A stretch of DNA of 64,000 nucleotides from Roseburia_C sp051879315 (GTDB lineage Bacteria; Bacillota; Clostridia; Lachnospirales; Lachnospiraceae): positions 1 through 64,000 of the forward strand of contig JBJELW010000066.1 in assembly GCA_051879315.1 (NCBI GenBank). The letters are read 5' to 3'. Positions 42,102 through 52,295 of the stretch are shown piece after piece. Position 1 is the first letter of the stretch. Each line of letters opens with the position of its first letter. The position numbers were made by a program, and so were the translations under genes. The notes beneath the pieces are model-generated. The model worked only from the letters and a program-made list of their open reading frames with translations. It made no database searches and was not told the DNA's origin.

Positions 42102-42977
42102 ATGGATCAGGCAGAACAACTGCGAAACGTAATCAAACGACAAAATCAAAGCCTGCCCCCCAAGGCAAGGCTCATGGCCATTACCAGTGGCAAAGGGGGC
42201 GTGGGAAAGTCAAATCTTGCGGTGAATCTGGCGATTCAGCTGCAGAAACAAGGGAAAAAGGTACTGATCTTTGATGCGGATTTGGGACTGGCAAATGTGG
42301 AGGTTATGTTTGGGGCAATCCCAAAATACAATCTTGGTGATTTAATTTACCGTGGGATGGATATCAAGGATATTATTACACCGGGACCGCTGGGGATTGG
42401 TTTCATCTCCGGAGGATCCGGTATCATGGGCATGAATAATCTGTCTAAGGGGCAGATTTCCTATCTGGTCCATAACCTTGCACAGTTAGATAGTATTGCA
42501 GATATCATCATTGTGGATACAGGTGCCGGAATTGCGGACAGCGTCATGGAGTTTGTGCTGGCTTGTCCGGAGATTCTGTTGGTGACCACACCGGAGCCCA
42601 GTTCCCTGACGGATTCCTATTCCCTTTTGAAAACACTTCACCGCAATCCGAATTTCCGCAGGAATGAGACGGTGATTAATGTGGTGGCAAACAAAGTGAC
42701 TTCCGTGGAGGAGGGGCAGACGGTTTACGACAAGCTGAATTCTGTGGTGACACAGTTTTTGCAGGGAAAAATCAACTATTTAGGGATGGTTCCTCAGGAT
42801 GCAGCATTGGAGAAGGCGGTGCGTCAGCAGAAGACGGTGTCCATGTATGCACCCGGTTCAAATGCTGCCAGGGCATTTGAGGTGCTGGCATCCAATCTGC
42901 TGAATAATGGACATGAGATTCCCGTAATGCGACGAGGGATTACTCAGTTATTTGCAGGGTTGATAAACAAGAGATAG
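42102..42977 (+). CDS. flhG: MinD-like ATPase FlhG
   Basis: A 291-residue MinD/ParA-family ATPase, partner of FlhF in flagellar placement and C-ring assembly. The deviant Walker A ITSGKGGVGKSNLAVNLAIQ lies near residues 26-45 and FDADLGLANVEVMFG is the A' motif. Walker B region IIIVDTGAGIADSVMEFVLA. The N-terminal DQAEQLRNVIKRQ helix fits the FlhF-activating region. A 35-bp gap precedes the PilZ gene. Confidence 0.96.
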   Translation: MDQAEQLRNVIKRQNQSLPPKARLMAITSGKGGVGKSNLAVNLAIQLQKQGKKVLIFDADLGLANVEVMFGAIPKYNLGDLIYRGMDIKDIITPGPLGIGFISGGSGIMGMNNLSKGQISYLVHNLAQLDSIADIIIVDTGAGIADSVMEFVLACPEILLVTTPEPSSLTDSYSLLKTLHRNPNFRRNETVINVVANKVTSVEEGQTVYDKLNSVVTQFLQGKINYLGMVPQDAALEKAVRQQKTVSMYAPGSNAARAFEVLASNLLNNGHEIPVMRRGITQLFAGLINKR

Positions 42978-43012
42978 GTAAACTCCGAACAGTTTCAGAT
43001 AGGTGGGGCTAT

Positions 43013-43753
43013 ATGATTTCAAACATTTTACAGGAGCGAATGAAAGTGGATATTCGGATCGTGGGACAGGTGGAACGTGCTGCCCGCACGGGTGAGGAGG
43101 TTCACGTTTACAAGAGCCAGATTTTTGAGGTTTTTGAACACGGAGAACTGGAAATCACTATGCCCATTGAAGGTGGAAAGGTGATCCTTCTGCCGTTGGA
43201 TTTAAGGTATGAGTTTGCGTTTTATACCCAGTCCGGCATTTATAAGAGTACCGGAGTCATTAAGGAACGGTATAAGTCGGACAATGTATATATGTTGAGA
43301 ATTGTTTTGAAAGCACCTCTGACAAAATTTCAACGCCGCCAGTACTATCGGATGGAATGCATGCTGGATATGGAGTATTGTCTCATTACAAATGAGCAGG
43401 CCAATATATCTGATGTGAACATGCTGATGGAGAGTTTGCGGGAAAATCCGTCACCGGGAGGCCGGAAGAAAGGTACGGTTGTGGATATCAGCGGAGGCGG
43501 AATCCGGTTTGTTTCAAAGGAAAAAAACGAAGATAATAGTTATGCGTTGATCATTGTGCTGCTGCACACGGCAAAACGGGAAAAGGAATATATGATTCCG
43601 GGTCGGATTATCCGTTGCCTCCGGGTGGATACCGCAGAACAGCTGTATGAAAACCGGGTCGAGTTCATTATCAACGATGCAAGGATGAGGGAAGAAATCA
43701 TACGCTATATTTTCGAAGAAGAGAGAAGAATCCGAAAGAACGAGAAGGGGTAA
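43013..43753 (+). CDS. ycgR: PilZ-domain c-di-GMP receptor, YcgR type
   Basis: A 246-residue protein with an N-terminal YcgR_2-like barrel and a C-terminal PilZ domain. The c-di-GMP-binding RxxxR is R109-QYY-R113 (FQRRQYYRMEC), and the second motif DISGGG lies at 158-163 (VVDISGGGIRFVS). It should slow or stop the motor when cyclic-di-GMP rises, as YcgR/MotI does. It begins 35 bp after flhG, ahead of a 1783-residue surface protein gene only 4 bp away. Confidence 0.93.
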   Translation: MISNILQERMKVDIRIVGQVERAARTGEEVHVYKSQIFEVFEHGELEITMPIEGGKVILLPLDLRYEFAFYTQSGIYKSTGVIKERYKSDNVYMLRIVLKAPLTKFQRRQYYRMECMLDMEYCLITNEQANISDVNMLMESLRENPSPGGRKKGTVVDISGGGIRFVSKEKNEDNSYALIIVLLHTAKREKEYMIPGRIIRCLRVDTAEQLYENRVEFIINDARMREEIIRYIFEEERRIRKNEKG

Positions 43754-43757
43754 AAAA

Positions 43758-46700
43758 ATGAAGAAAAGTCTCTTGAAATGCTTGTCAGGTTTGGTGGCGG
43801 TAGCATTGATTATCAGTATATTTGCACTGAAAACAAACAGGGAAAATGCAGAAGGTTCTGACGGAGTAACGAATACGGTCACACTTGCCAGCACTGCGGT
43901 GTATAAGAACATGGATTATACATTTTTGAGGTCCTTTGATTATGGAAGTATGAAATCAGAGGATGTCAGCGCCACATTTGAAACGGTGGAGGACATGAAA
44001 AACTGTCAGGATGGGCGTATGGTAAGTGGTAACCTGGTAAAAACCCTGGGCTATTACGAGAATGGGGATGGCGGCGGAGCCATCTACAAGCTAACCACAT
44101 CATCCAATGTCGCAGGTGCCGTGGAGCTGTCCTGTGGTCTTTATGCGGTGATTCAGGTGGATACCAAAGTGATTGATGGCCTTACCTGGGGCATTGTCAG
44201 TGTAAAGCAGTTAGGGGCAACGGGGGATGGTGTGACACCCGATAACGCAGCGATTGGAAATGCAGCCATTGTTGCATCTCAGGCGGCAGGAACTTCTGAA
44301 ATTGATCGGGCCATTGTGTATATTCCGGCAGGCGAATATCGCTGTACGGATAAGATCGGTTTTGGTGTCACAAACGTAAATATAGTGGGAGAAGGGGATG
44401 AGTCCGTTCTTTTTACGGATAATGGATACCGGGAAGATTCCGGCTATTCTGAGTTCTTTATAGAAGTTTGGGGAGGAAGAGATTCCTATTTCGCGGATTT
44501 TCGAGTGGAGGCCCGGGAAATCGACCTGTATCACTACATGCGTCAGTTCGTGGTAGTTTATTCACAGGATATTTATGTGAAAAATGTGAATCTTATTGTT
44601 CCACAGGAAGCATATAGTGCTTATTACTATGAGGATAAGCAATACTCTAATTTCTGCTGTTATTCCGGCAATAAAAATGTGACGGTAGATGGCTGTCACA
44701 TGGAACAGATGAGTGGTACCTACCGGGGAGCCAATATTGGTATATTGGATATCTGGTCCAGCGGTGAGGAAAATATTGTGGTGATGAACTGTGAACTGTA
44801 TGGCAATGCCAGAGATGAGCAGATTGGCGTGTTTAGCACTTCAAACAGTAGCGCCTATGTTCACAATGTTGAGTTCATCAACAATGAGGTATACTTTTAT
44901 CAGCCAAAGTATGTGGACGTGGTGGGAAATGCCACCATGCGTGTGACTGTGGCCTATAATGATTCGAATTTCGTAGATAACATCCGTTTTGCGGGGAATC
45001 ATTTTGTTGCGGAGTGTGATTCCAAGTTTATGACCTTTGGTGCTGTGACTAACTGTGTGGTGGAAGATAATATTATCGAAATATATTGCACCTACAGGAC
45101 TTGGTCCATGGTATTTGATTCCGGAAATTCCGATTCGAAGAATATCATGATAAAAAACAATGAGTTTTTTATCACCACTGATTGTAATACCGGAAAAGGA
45201 AATCTGACGGGGGGAAAGCTTACCCTGGAGGGAAACCGGATTTTTGCAGACACGGACCTTGCATTCGGTGTATTGGGAGAGTATATCAATAAGAATACCT
45301 TTATTACGCTGGATGGTATATGTAAACTGGCGAACTCCCCTTATGAATTTAATTATAATAAAGCTTATATATATGGTGGTTTTGGGTCGGACGGAGTTTC
45401 CAGCAATTCTTTTCTCACCATTACCGATGCAAAGACTGATCAGAAGATAAAGGTCATCGGGAATGAAATCTATGACTATAAACGTTATGATTCACTACAA
45501 TCACCTTTTCAATGTATGGTTATGGTGAATTCAGATTTCGATACCTTGCAGTTTGAAGGCAATAAATACCTGTTGCCCAACACAAGATTTTTGAAGACAC
45601 AGGCATCGTGGAATACAAAAACGGAGCAGGGCTATTATGATGCCTTTCTTTTCCGGTATCGGAGCGGCAGCTGCAACAATATGACCATTACGGGCAATAC
45701 CCTGCAGGGAATCCAGATCAATACTAGCAGCTCTGTAGCAAACTACACCATAGAAAACAATCAGTATCTGGAGGCAGCGGATGTGGATTACAACGCCCCC
45801 CTGGTCAGCAGAGTTGAAATCACCCGTGGAGGAGCTCCGGTGACAGAAATCACTACCACAGATTCCACCGTGGATTTGTCAGCCGTTTTTTATGTGGAAC
45901 AGGAAGATGGTACGGAGACGGTGAAATCCAATCAGGATTATGTCTGGTATTCCTCTGTCGAGAGCATGGCGACTGTATCGGATAGTGGCCGTGTAACCAG
46001 AAAACAGTACGGAGAAGTACATATTTATGCGGTGCCTTTGGATGGTAGTACCAAGTATGGGGAAGTAGTGATTCATTTCGAGGAGGCGAAGGCAAGCCAG
46101 ATCGTGATTAATAAGAGTACGCTGAATCTGCAGCCGAATTATCGAATGTATGCGGATTATGTGGTTTTCCCAGAAAAGAAGGCGTCACAGGATCTGATTT
46201 GGTCATCCTCAGACCCTACTGTGGCAACCGTATCGGAGTCCGGCCTGATTCAGGCAGTTAATCTTGGCTCAGCAATTATTACCTGCCGTACTCTGGATGG
46301 CAGCAATCTGCAGGGCCAGATAACAGTTAATGTGACCCGGCTTACAGTCAAGCGAATCACTTTGTCTGAGTCTTATGTTGAGCTAGACTATAGTGACATC
46401 AACAGCTATCATCAATTGTCTGTTGCTTCCTATTACCCGTCTAATGCAGAGAATACGGATGAACCGGGAGAGTGGGAGAGCAGTGATGAGAGTATTGTGA
46501 CTGTGGACCAGAAAGGTCTGGTACATATTGTGGGAAACGGTGTGGCCACGGTGAGACGTTATTCCTCCGATAAACAGTGCTATGGATATTGTACCTTCTA
46601 TATCCAGCCACCGGCTGTGGAAAACCTTACAGCCTCCGCAACCAATAACAGTGTGAAATTAACCTGGGACAGTGTGGACAATATATACGGATATTACATC

Positions 46701-49109
46701 TATCAGTGGAACGAATCCACACAGCAGTATACTGTGCTCAACAATGGAAGCTATGTGACATATCCCAATTATACGGTTTCGGGGCTTCAGCCGGGGACGC
46801 AGTATAAATTCTGTGTCAAGGCCTTTATCAGCAATTGGCAAAGCGGAACCAGGAAACTTATCGAATCGGCGGATTCGGTGGTGACGAGTTCTACGTTTGA
46901 TTTTATACCAATCAGTTCTCTGAAGTGTGGTTCCAATCCCATTGACCAGTTGACTGTCAATGGAACCAAGCAGGTAGTCATCACCTATGGGCCGGCTAAT
47001 GCCGATGATAAGACATTGTCCTGTCGTGTGGAGAATGAGAGCATTGCGGAGGTGACGGCGCTGGATGCGGTTTCCTCTCCGGCCAATTCTTATTTGTGTA
47101 CCATTCGAGGGAAACAGGTGGGGATTACCAAGTTGGTAATCACAGCCAACGATGCGAAACAGTATTCCGTGTCCATACCTTTAGGTGTTTTGGATGATAG
47201 TTTCAAAATAACAAAAGATAGGTTGGACATAACTGCTTCCTACCGGAAAGTAAATGTTTCTTTTCAGGGATTAGCCCCGCAATACGAAGAACAGATTGAC
47301 GGTTATATGGTGCGAAGGGCAACGGGGTATGTATATCAGGATGTGGCATTTATTCCTAAGGATGCCACAACCACTGACTATCACTATGTGCAGACAGAGA
47401 ATTTAGTTGATGGAACTACATATCGCTATACGGTTGTGGCGGTGCTTAAGGATGAAAATAATTATTATCGGATGTATGATTCGGAATCATGTGCTATTAG
47501 TATTACCATGCCTTATGCAACAAAAATTACCGGAATAGCCACCGACAAGTCTGTGTACAACATTCCTCAGGGGACAACCACTGCAATTAACGCAACCTAC
47601 AGCCCCTCCAATGCAGACGTGAGCCAGCTTGTTTTTACTTCCTTTGATTCCCGGATTGCTGCACTGCAAGGTGCGAGTGGCAATACCCGTACTATCGTTG
47701 GAAATAAGGTGGGCTCCACCCGTGTGGAAGTGGCGGCAGCAGACAATTCCAATACAAAGGCTTATGCCACAGTTGTGGTTTCACCTTCTGCGGTGCAGGG
47801 AGTTACGGTTAGTCCATTGACGGATTCAGTGAGCCTTTCCTGGACGGCGGCGGATGGGGCTGACGGATATTATATCTACCGCTATAATGACGCGACCACA
47901 GCCTGGGATCTTGTGGGAGATACTACAGATACCTGCTATTCTGATGTGGGGCTGAATCCGGATACTTTGTACTATTATAAAGTGGCAGGGTATGTAGTAG
48001 CCGACGGAACGAAGTATGCAGGCAATACCAGTGCACAGGTGACTACCATGACCATGAATGGAGAGTTTGACATCGCGATGCAGGGATATACGGGAACCTA
48101 TGACGGACTTTCGCATCCTGCAGTGATCGTTCAGGGTCAGGTGTCAGAGGGGGAATCGTTGGAATTCAGCGAGGATCTGACCAACTGGAGCAGTGCTATA
48201 CCTACGGTACAGAACGTCAGTGACAGCAAAACTATCTATGTTAGAAAGATTAAAGCAGACGGATATACCTGCATGTCATCCGTGGTAGCAAGGATTGAAA
48301 AGGCGGCGGTAGCGCCAAATATACCGGATAGTTCCATATCCGTGGAAAACAAGTTTACCACAGTGGGAGCAGTATCTTTGCCTGCTGGATGGATCTGGCA
48401 GGCGGGCCAGGGGGAGATTGCCATTCCTCAGGGGGACAGCGTAATGGCAGTGGCGGCTTATGATGGCGGCGATAAAGGCAATTATAACGTGGAGACAGTT
48501 GAAATCACCGTCAGCCGTGCAGCCTGCAACCCTATCAATTATGTGACGAAAGATGCATATGCAGCCACCTGTGAACTGGCGGGATATACCGGCGATCTGG
48601 TATGTTCGGAATGCGGAGAAGTCAAGGAATCAGGAACGGAAATTTCGGCATTGGGACATAGCTGGGATGAAGGGGTAGTGACAATAGAATCCACTGCCAC
48701 AGCAGAAGGAGAAAAACTGTACACCTGCAGTCGATGCGGTGCACAGTCCACGGAGGCAATCCCTGCCACAGGGGTGATACCTGAACAGGCAAAGGGAGAG
48801 TCGGGTAGTTCCCGACGCGATACACCTGTTGTAACCCAATCTGCATCCGGCTCCGATGACGAGACAGCTCTGACAGAACAAAATTTAACGGATGAGAATC
48901 CGGAAGAGACGATGGAGGAAGAGCAAATGTCAGAGGAAGAATCTATTCCGACAGATAACACTCCGGATGAAGGAATGCAGGATGAAAACATAGAGAATAC
49001 GAAAAAATCCGGCAATCTAGGGAAAAAGGTAATGGTATTCGTTATAATTCTGGCGGTTGGTGTTGGGATGGTTAAAATTGTGTTATTGATGCGAAACAAG
49101 AATCGTTAG
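43758..49109 (+). CDS. Giant membrane-anchored surface protein (pectate-lyase fold, Big, FN3)
   Basis: A 1783-residue exported protein inside the fla/che operon. Residues 1-25 form a signal sequence. Residues ~60-640 look like a pectate-lyase-superfamily right-handed beta-helix, with the family motif LGATGDGVTPDN near 155 and PAGEYRC. From ~680 on, bacterial Ig-like (Big_2) modules (e.g. LIWSSSDPTVATVSESGLIQ) alternate with fibronectin III modules (VKLTWDSVDNIYGYYIYQWN; VSLSWTAADGADGYYIYRYN). A Cys-containing module follows near 1600 (LVCSECGEVKESGTEISALG, YTCSRCGAQSTEAIPATG), then an acidic stretch. A final membrane segment (VMVFVIILAVGVGMVKIVLL) ends with a basic tail; there is no LPXTG motif. 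AAGGGG lies before the ATG. Neighbour gaps are 4 and 26 bp, so co-expression with chemotaxis genes is expected. Glycan degradation or binding is inference. Confidence 0.88.
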   Translation: MKKSLLKCLSGLVAVALIISIFALKTNRENAEGSDGVTNTVTLASTAVYKNMDYTFLRSFDYGSMKSEDVSATFETVEDMKNCQDGRMVSGNLVKTLGYYENGDGGGAIYKLTTSSNVAGAVELSCGLYAVIQVDTKVIDGLTWGIVSVKQLGATGDGVTPDNAAIGNAAIVASQAAGTSEIDRAIVYIPAGEYRCTDKIGFGVTNVNIVGEGDESVLFTDNGYREDSGYSEFFIEVWGGRDSYFADFRVEAREIDLYHYMRQFVVVYSQDIYVKNVNLIVPQEAYSAYYYEDKQYSNFCCYSGNKNVTVDGCHMEQMSGTYRGANIGILDIWSSGEENIVVMNCELYGNARDEQIGVFSTSNSSAYVHNVEFINNEVYFYQPKYVDVVGNATMRVTVAYNDSNFVDNIRFAGNHFVAECDSKFMTFGAVTNCVVEDNIIEIYCTYRTWSMVFDSGNSDSKNIMIKNNEFFITTDCNTGKGNLTGGKLTLEGNRIFADTDLAFGVLGEYINKNTFITLDGICKLANSPYEFNYNKAYIYGGFGSDGVSSNSFLTITDAKTDQKIKVIGNEIYDYKRYDSLQSPFQCMVMVNSDFDTLQFEGNKYLLPNTRFLKTQASWNTKTEQGYYDAFLFRYRSGSCNNMTITGNTLQGIQINTSSSVANYTIENNQYLEAADVDYNAPLVSRVEITRGGAPVTEITTTDSTVDLSAVFYVEQEDGTETVKSNQDYVWYSSVESMATVSDSGRVTRKQYGEVHIYAVPLDGSTKYGEVVIHFEEAKASQIVINKSTLNLQPNYRMYADYVVFPEKKASQDLIWSSSDPTVATVSESGLIQAVNLGSAIITCRTLDGSNLQGQITVNVTRLTVKRITLSESYVELDYSDINSYHQLSVASYYPSNAENTDEPGEWESSDESIVTVDQKGLVHIVGNGVATVRRYSSDKQCYGYCTFYIQPPAVENLTASATNNSVKLTWDSVDNIYGYYIYQWNESTQQYTVLNNGSYVTYPNYTVSGLQPGTQYKFCVKAFISNWQSGTRKLIESADSVVTSSTFDFIPISSLKCGSNPIDQLTVNGTKQVVITYGPANADDKTLSCRVENESIAEVTALDAVSSPANSYLCTIRGKQVGITKLVITANDAKQYSVSIPLGVLDDSFKITKDRLDITASYRKVNVSFQGLAPQYEEQIDGYMVRRATGYVYQDVAFIPKDATTTDYHYVQTENLVDGTTYRYTVVAVLKDENNYYRMYDSESCAISITMPYATKITGIATDKSVYNIPQGTTTAINATYSPSNADVSQLVFTSFDSRIAALQGASGNTRTIVGNKVGSTRVEVAAADNSNTKAYATVVVSPSAVQGVTVSPLTDSVSLSWTAADGADGYYIYRYNDATTAWDLVGDTTDTCYSDVGLNPDTLYYYKVAGYVVADGTKYAGNTSAQVTTMTMNGEFDIAMQGYTGTYDGLSHPAVIVQGQVSEGESLEFSEDLTNWSSAIPTVQNVSDSKTIYVRKIKADGYTCMSSVVARIEKAAVAPNIPDSSISVENKFTTVGAVSLPAGWIWQAGQGEIAIPQGDSVMAVAAYDGGDKGNYNVETVEITVSRAACNPINYVTKDAYAATCELAGYTGDLVCSECGEVKESGTEISALGHSWDEGVVTIESTATAEGEKLYTCSRCGAQSTEAIPATGVIPEQAKGESGSSRRDTPVVTQSASGSDDETALTEQNLTDENPEETMEEEQMSEEESIPTDNTPDEGMQDENIENTKKSGNLGKKVMVFVIILAVGVGMVKIVLLMRNKNR

Positions 49110-49135
49110 TCAGCAGGAAAAGAAAAAGGTGAAAA

Positions 49136-50221
49136 ATGAAGAAAAATATTTTGATTGTTGATGATTCTGCACTCATGAGAAGAGTAATATGTGATATAAT
49201 AAACACATCTAGTGATTTCCAGGTGTCGGATGTATGCCGGGACGGTTTGGAAGCATACGAAAAGCTTAAGGTCAAAACCTATGATGCAGTGCTTTTGGAC
49301 ATCAACATGCCGCAGCTTGACGGGCTGCAGCTCCTGGAAAAGCTAAAACAAGAAAATATAAAAGCAACCGTGATCATTGTCAGTTCTCTTTCCAACAGAG
49401 ATGCGAAGGTGACATTGCTGGCGATCGAGCGTGGTGCATTGGATTTTGTCACTAAGCCGGAAAATATCATCGAGGCTAAGGGTGAGAATTTTCGTTCAAA
49501 CATCCTTCGGGTGCTGGATGCAGTGTGCAATAAGCCAAAGCATTCTGCAGAGACCGCGGTCAGAAGCAAACAGACACTGCCGGAGCGAAAGACTTCGAAA
49601 GCCGGAAAGGCTCACGGTGACAAGCTGGTGGCGTTGGCCTGTTCTACGGGTGGTCCAAAGGCTCTACAACAGGTAATTCCTTTTCTGGATCCGAATCTGG
49701 ATGCACCTATGTTGGTGGTGCAGCATATGCCCGCAGGATTTACGAAGTCCATGTCAGAACGATTGAATGAATTGAGTCCTATCCGGGTGCGGGAAGCGCA
49801 GGATGGGGATGTTCTGGAGAAGGGGGTCGTCTATGTGGCACCCGGCGGGAAGCATCTGAGGATTCAGCAGACTTCGACAGGCAAACACCGTGTTGTTCTG
49901 GGGGACGAACCGGCCATTGGAGGATTAAAACCCTGCGCGGACGTGATGTATGAGTCTCTGAAGGAATGTGGCTTCGGTGAAATCACCTGCGTGGTATTAA
50001 CCGGGATGGGGGCAGACGGTACAAAGGGGATTGTTTCTTTGTCTCATCGTGTACCGATATATGTAATTGCCCAGGACGCCTCCAGCTGTGTGGTGTATGG
50101 GATGCCCCGGTCCATAGCTGAGGCGGGTATGGTTGATGAAATTGCTCCGTTGGATCAGGTTGCGAAAGCGATTCTAAAGAATGTGGGGGTAAGCAAAAAT
50201 GGACGTAAGTCAATATCTTGA
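49136..50221 (+). CDS. cheB: Chemotaxis methylesterase CheB
   Basis: A 361-residue protein with an N-terminal receiver (acid pocket DD at 9-10, phospho-acceptor Asp55 in LLDINMPQLDG) and a C-terminal methylesterase. Catalytic residues are Ser in ACSTGGPKAL (near 170), His in VVQHMPAGFTKSM and Asp in TGMGADGTKG. It removes methyl groups from chemoreceptors during adaptation. AAAAGGTG precedes the ATG. cheA starts 23 bp before its end. No cheR is present in the window. Confidence 0.97.
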   Translation: MKKNILIVDDSALMRRVICDIINTSSDFQVSDVCRDGLEAYEKLKVKTYDAVLLDINMPQLDGLQLLEKLKQENIKATVIIVSSLSNRDAKVTLLAIERGALDFVTKPENIIEAKGENFRSNILRVLDAVCNKPKHSAETAVRSKQTLPERKTSKAGKAHGDKLVALACSTGGPKALQQVIPFLDPNLDAPMLVVQHMPAGFTKSMSERLNELSPIRVREAQDGDVLEKGVVYVAPGGKHLRIQQTSTGKHRVVLGDEPAIGGLKPCADVMYESLKECGFGEITCVVLTGMGADGTKGIVSLSHRVPIYVIAQDASSCVVYGMPRSIAEAGMVDEIAPLDQVAKAILKNVGVSKNGRKSIS

Positions 50222-52280
50222 GATTTTTATTGATGAAACCAATGAACACATCCAGAGCCTGAGTGATTGCATTATGACTCTGGAGAATGAGCCGGAGAAT
50301 AAGGATACGATTAATGAGATTTTCCGTGCAGCACATTCCCTGAAGGGTATGGCGGGTACCATGGGATTTAAGAGGATGCAGCATCTGACCCATGATATGG
50401 AGAACGTATTTCAGGAAGTAAGAAGTGACAAGGTAAAGGTCAGCAGTGAGATGATCGATATCCTGTTTCAGTGTCTGGATGCCATCGAGGGATATCTGGA
50501 GAATATAAAGAGCACTTCCGATGAGGGCACCGAAGACAATGAGGCATTGATTGCAGGCTTGAACCAGTTCCTGGCTCAGGCAGAAGGCGCGGCGGAAGCA
50601 CCGAAGCAAAAAGAAGCTCCAAAGGAAGAAAAGAAGGAAGAACCTGCGGAAGCATCCATTGAGAAAAAGTTTTTGAACATTGAATTTTCAGAGAATGATA
50701 AGGAAGCTATCCGTTCTGCGGCAGAGAATGGCGGTAAAGTGTATGGTGTCACCGTTACAGTACAGAAGGAATGTCTGTTGAAAGCAGCTCGTGCGTTTCT
50801 GGTGTTCAAGGCTATAGAAGAACTGGGCCAGATTATTATATACAGCCCCAGTTCACAGGATATTGAGGACGAACGGTTTGAATTGGATTTCTCCCTTTAC
50901 ATTTCGTCTGAGAATCCTTTGGACAAGATCATTGCTGCCATTAAGAATGTGTCCGAGATTGAAGATGCAGTGGGCGAAGAGGTGACCTATGAATCACTGT
51001 TTGGTGCAAAAGAAGAAAGTGTTTCTGACGTGCCGGCAGTATCAGACAAAAATGAGGCTGCACAGACTACCAAGGAAAATAAGCCGGCTGCGAAACCAAA
51101 GACTGCCGGAAAGCCGGTGGCAAATCGGACTGTCCGCGTGGATATTGAGAAACTGGATGCTTTGATGAATCAGGTCAGCGAGCTGATCATTGCCAAGAAC
51201 AGTTTGGTGTCCATCAGTTCTCAGGAGGGTAATGATTTCAAAAATCAGACCTTTACAGAGCAGATTGAATACTTAGAGCGGATCACTACCACTTTGCATG
51301 AGTCTGTCATGAAGGTGCGAATGGTTCCTATTGAGAGTGTGGTCAGCAAATTCCCGCGTATGATCCGTGATTTGTCCAGACAGCTGGATAAGAAGATGGA
51401 ATTACATATGACCGGTGAAGATACCGAGCTGGATCGTACCGTGGTGGATCAGATTGGGGATCCGTTGCAGCATTTGTTGCGTAACTCAGCAGACCATGGA
51501 TTGGAGAGCGCAGAGGTTCGTGCCCAGCGCGGCAAGCCTGAGGTGGGATCCATTAACTTAAATGCATATCAGGAAGGAAATAACGTTATCATTGAAGTAA
51601 GTGACGATGGTAATGGTATCGATACAGAGAGTGTCAAGAACAAAGCTATTGAGCGTGGATTGGTGACACCGGAACAGGCAGAGAAACTTAGCCAGAAGGA
51701 CATCATCAGTTTCCTGTTTATGCCTAGTTTTTCCATGGCAAAAAAGATCACAGATATTTCCGGAAGAGGTGTTGGCCTGGATGTGGTAAAGTCCAATATC
51801 GAAGCCTTGGGCGGAGATGTAGAGGTGGACAGCAAGCTGGGTGTTGGCTCTAAATTTACCGTCAGACTGCCTCTGACTCTTGCTATTATTCAGGCACTGA
51901 TGGTGGAAATCCGGGATGAGAAGTATGCCATCGCACTGGGATCCATCGAGACCATTGAGGATCTGCCTGCGACAGAGATTAAGTATGTGGAGGCCCGGGA
52001 GGTAATCAATCTTCGTGGAATGGTAATCCCCATTGTGCGGCTGGATCAGGTGCTGGACAGTGCACCGGCAGAGGAGGAGCCTGAGAGCATCACGGTAGTC
52101 ATCGTGCGCAAGGGCGATCGTCTGGCAGGTCTTGTGGTGGACGATCTCATTGGACAGCAGGAGATTGTTATCAAGTCTTTAGGAAAATATATCAACAACA
52201 ACAATAAGACCATCAGCGGCGCCACCATCTTAGGTGACGGTGAAGTGGCTCTGATCATTGATGTAAATACATTATTCTAA
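50199..52280 (+). CDS. cheA: Chemotaxis histidine kinase CheA
   Basis: A 693-residue kinase. The Hpt domain has phospho-His46 (RAAHSLKGMAGTMGF). P2-like region and acidic/Ala-rich linkers (~130-165 and ~265-310) follow. The dimerisation helices begin VDIEKLDALMNQVSELIIAK. The ATPase shows DPLQHLLRNSADHGLESAEV (N box), VSDDGNGID (G1) and DISGRGVGLDVVKSNIEALG (G2). The C-terminal CheW-like domain ends the protein. It phosphorylates CheY and CheB. Overlap with cheB is 23 bp, with GGGGGTAAG ahead of the ATG. Confidence 0.98.
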   Translation: MDVSQYLEIFIDETNEHIQSLSDCIMTLENEPENKDTINEIFRAAHSLKGMAGTMGFKRMQHLTHDMENVFQEVRSDKVKVSSEMIDILFQCLDAIEGYLENIKSTSDEGTEDNEALIAGLNQFLAQAEGAAEAPKQKEAPKEEKKEEPAEASIEKKFLNIEFSENDKEAIRSAAENGGKVYGVTVTVQKECLLKAARAFLVFKAIEELGQIIIYSPSSQDIEDERFELDFSLYISSENPLDKIIAAIKNVSEIEDAVGEEVTYESLFGAKEESVSDVPAVSDKNEAAQTTKENKPAAKPKTAGKPVANRTVRVDIEKLDALMNQVSELIIAKNSLVSISSQEGNDFKNQTFTEQIEYLERITTTLHESVMKVRMVPIESVVSKFPRMIRDLSRQLDKKMELHMTGEDTELDRTVVDQIGDPLQHLLRNSADHGLESAEVRAQRGKPEVGSINLNAYQEGNNVIIEVSDDGNGIDTESVKNKAIERGLVTPEQAEKLSQKDIISFLFMPSFSMAKKITDISGRGVGLDVVKSNIEALGGDVEVDSKLGVGSKFTVRLPLTLAIIQALMVEIRDEKYAIALGSIETIEDLPATEIKYVEAREVINLRGMVIPIVRLDQVLDSAPAEEEPESITVVIVRKGDRLAGLVVDDLIGQQEIVIKSLGKYINNNNKTISGATILGDGEVALIIDVNTLF

Positions 52281-52295
52281 CAGGGGGTGCGCATA

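Noticed and set aside
48900..49109. LPXTG sortase anchor at the end of the 1783-residue protein
   Set aside because: No LPXTG-like motif precedes the C-terminal membrane helix; the protein is better described as membrane-anchored.
43758..49109. Insertion of the surface gene by a mobile element
   Set aside because: No terminal repeats, integrase or transposase sequence at either border, and ribosome sites and spacing look native to the operon.
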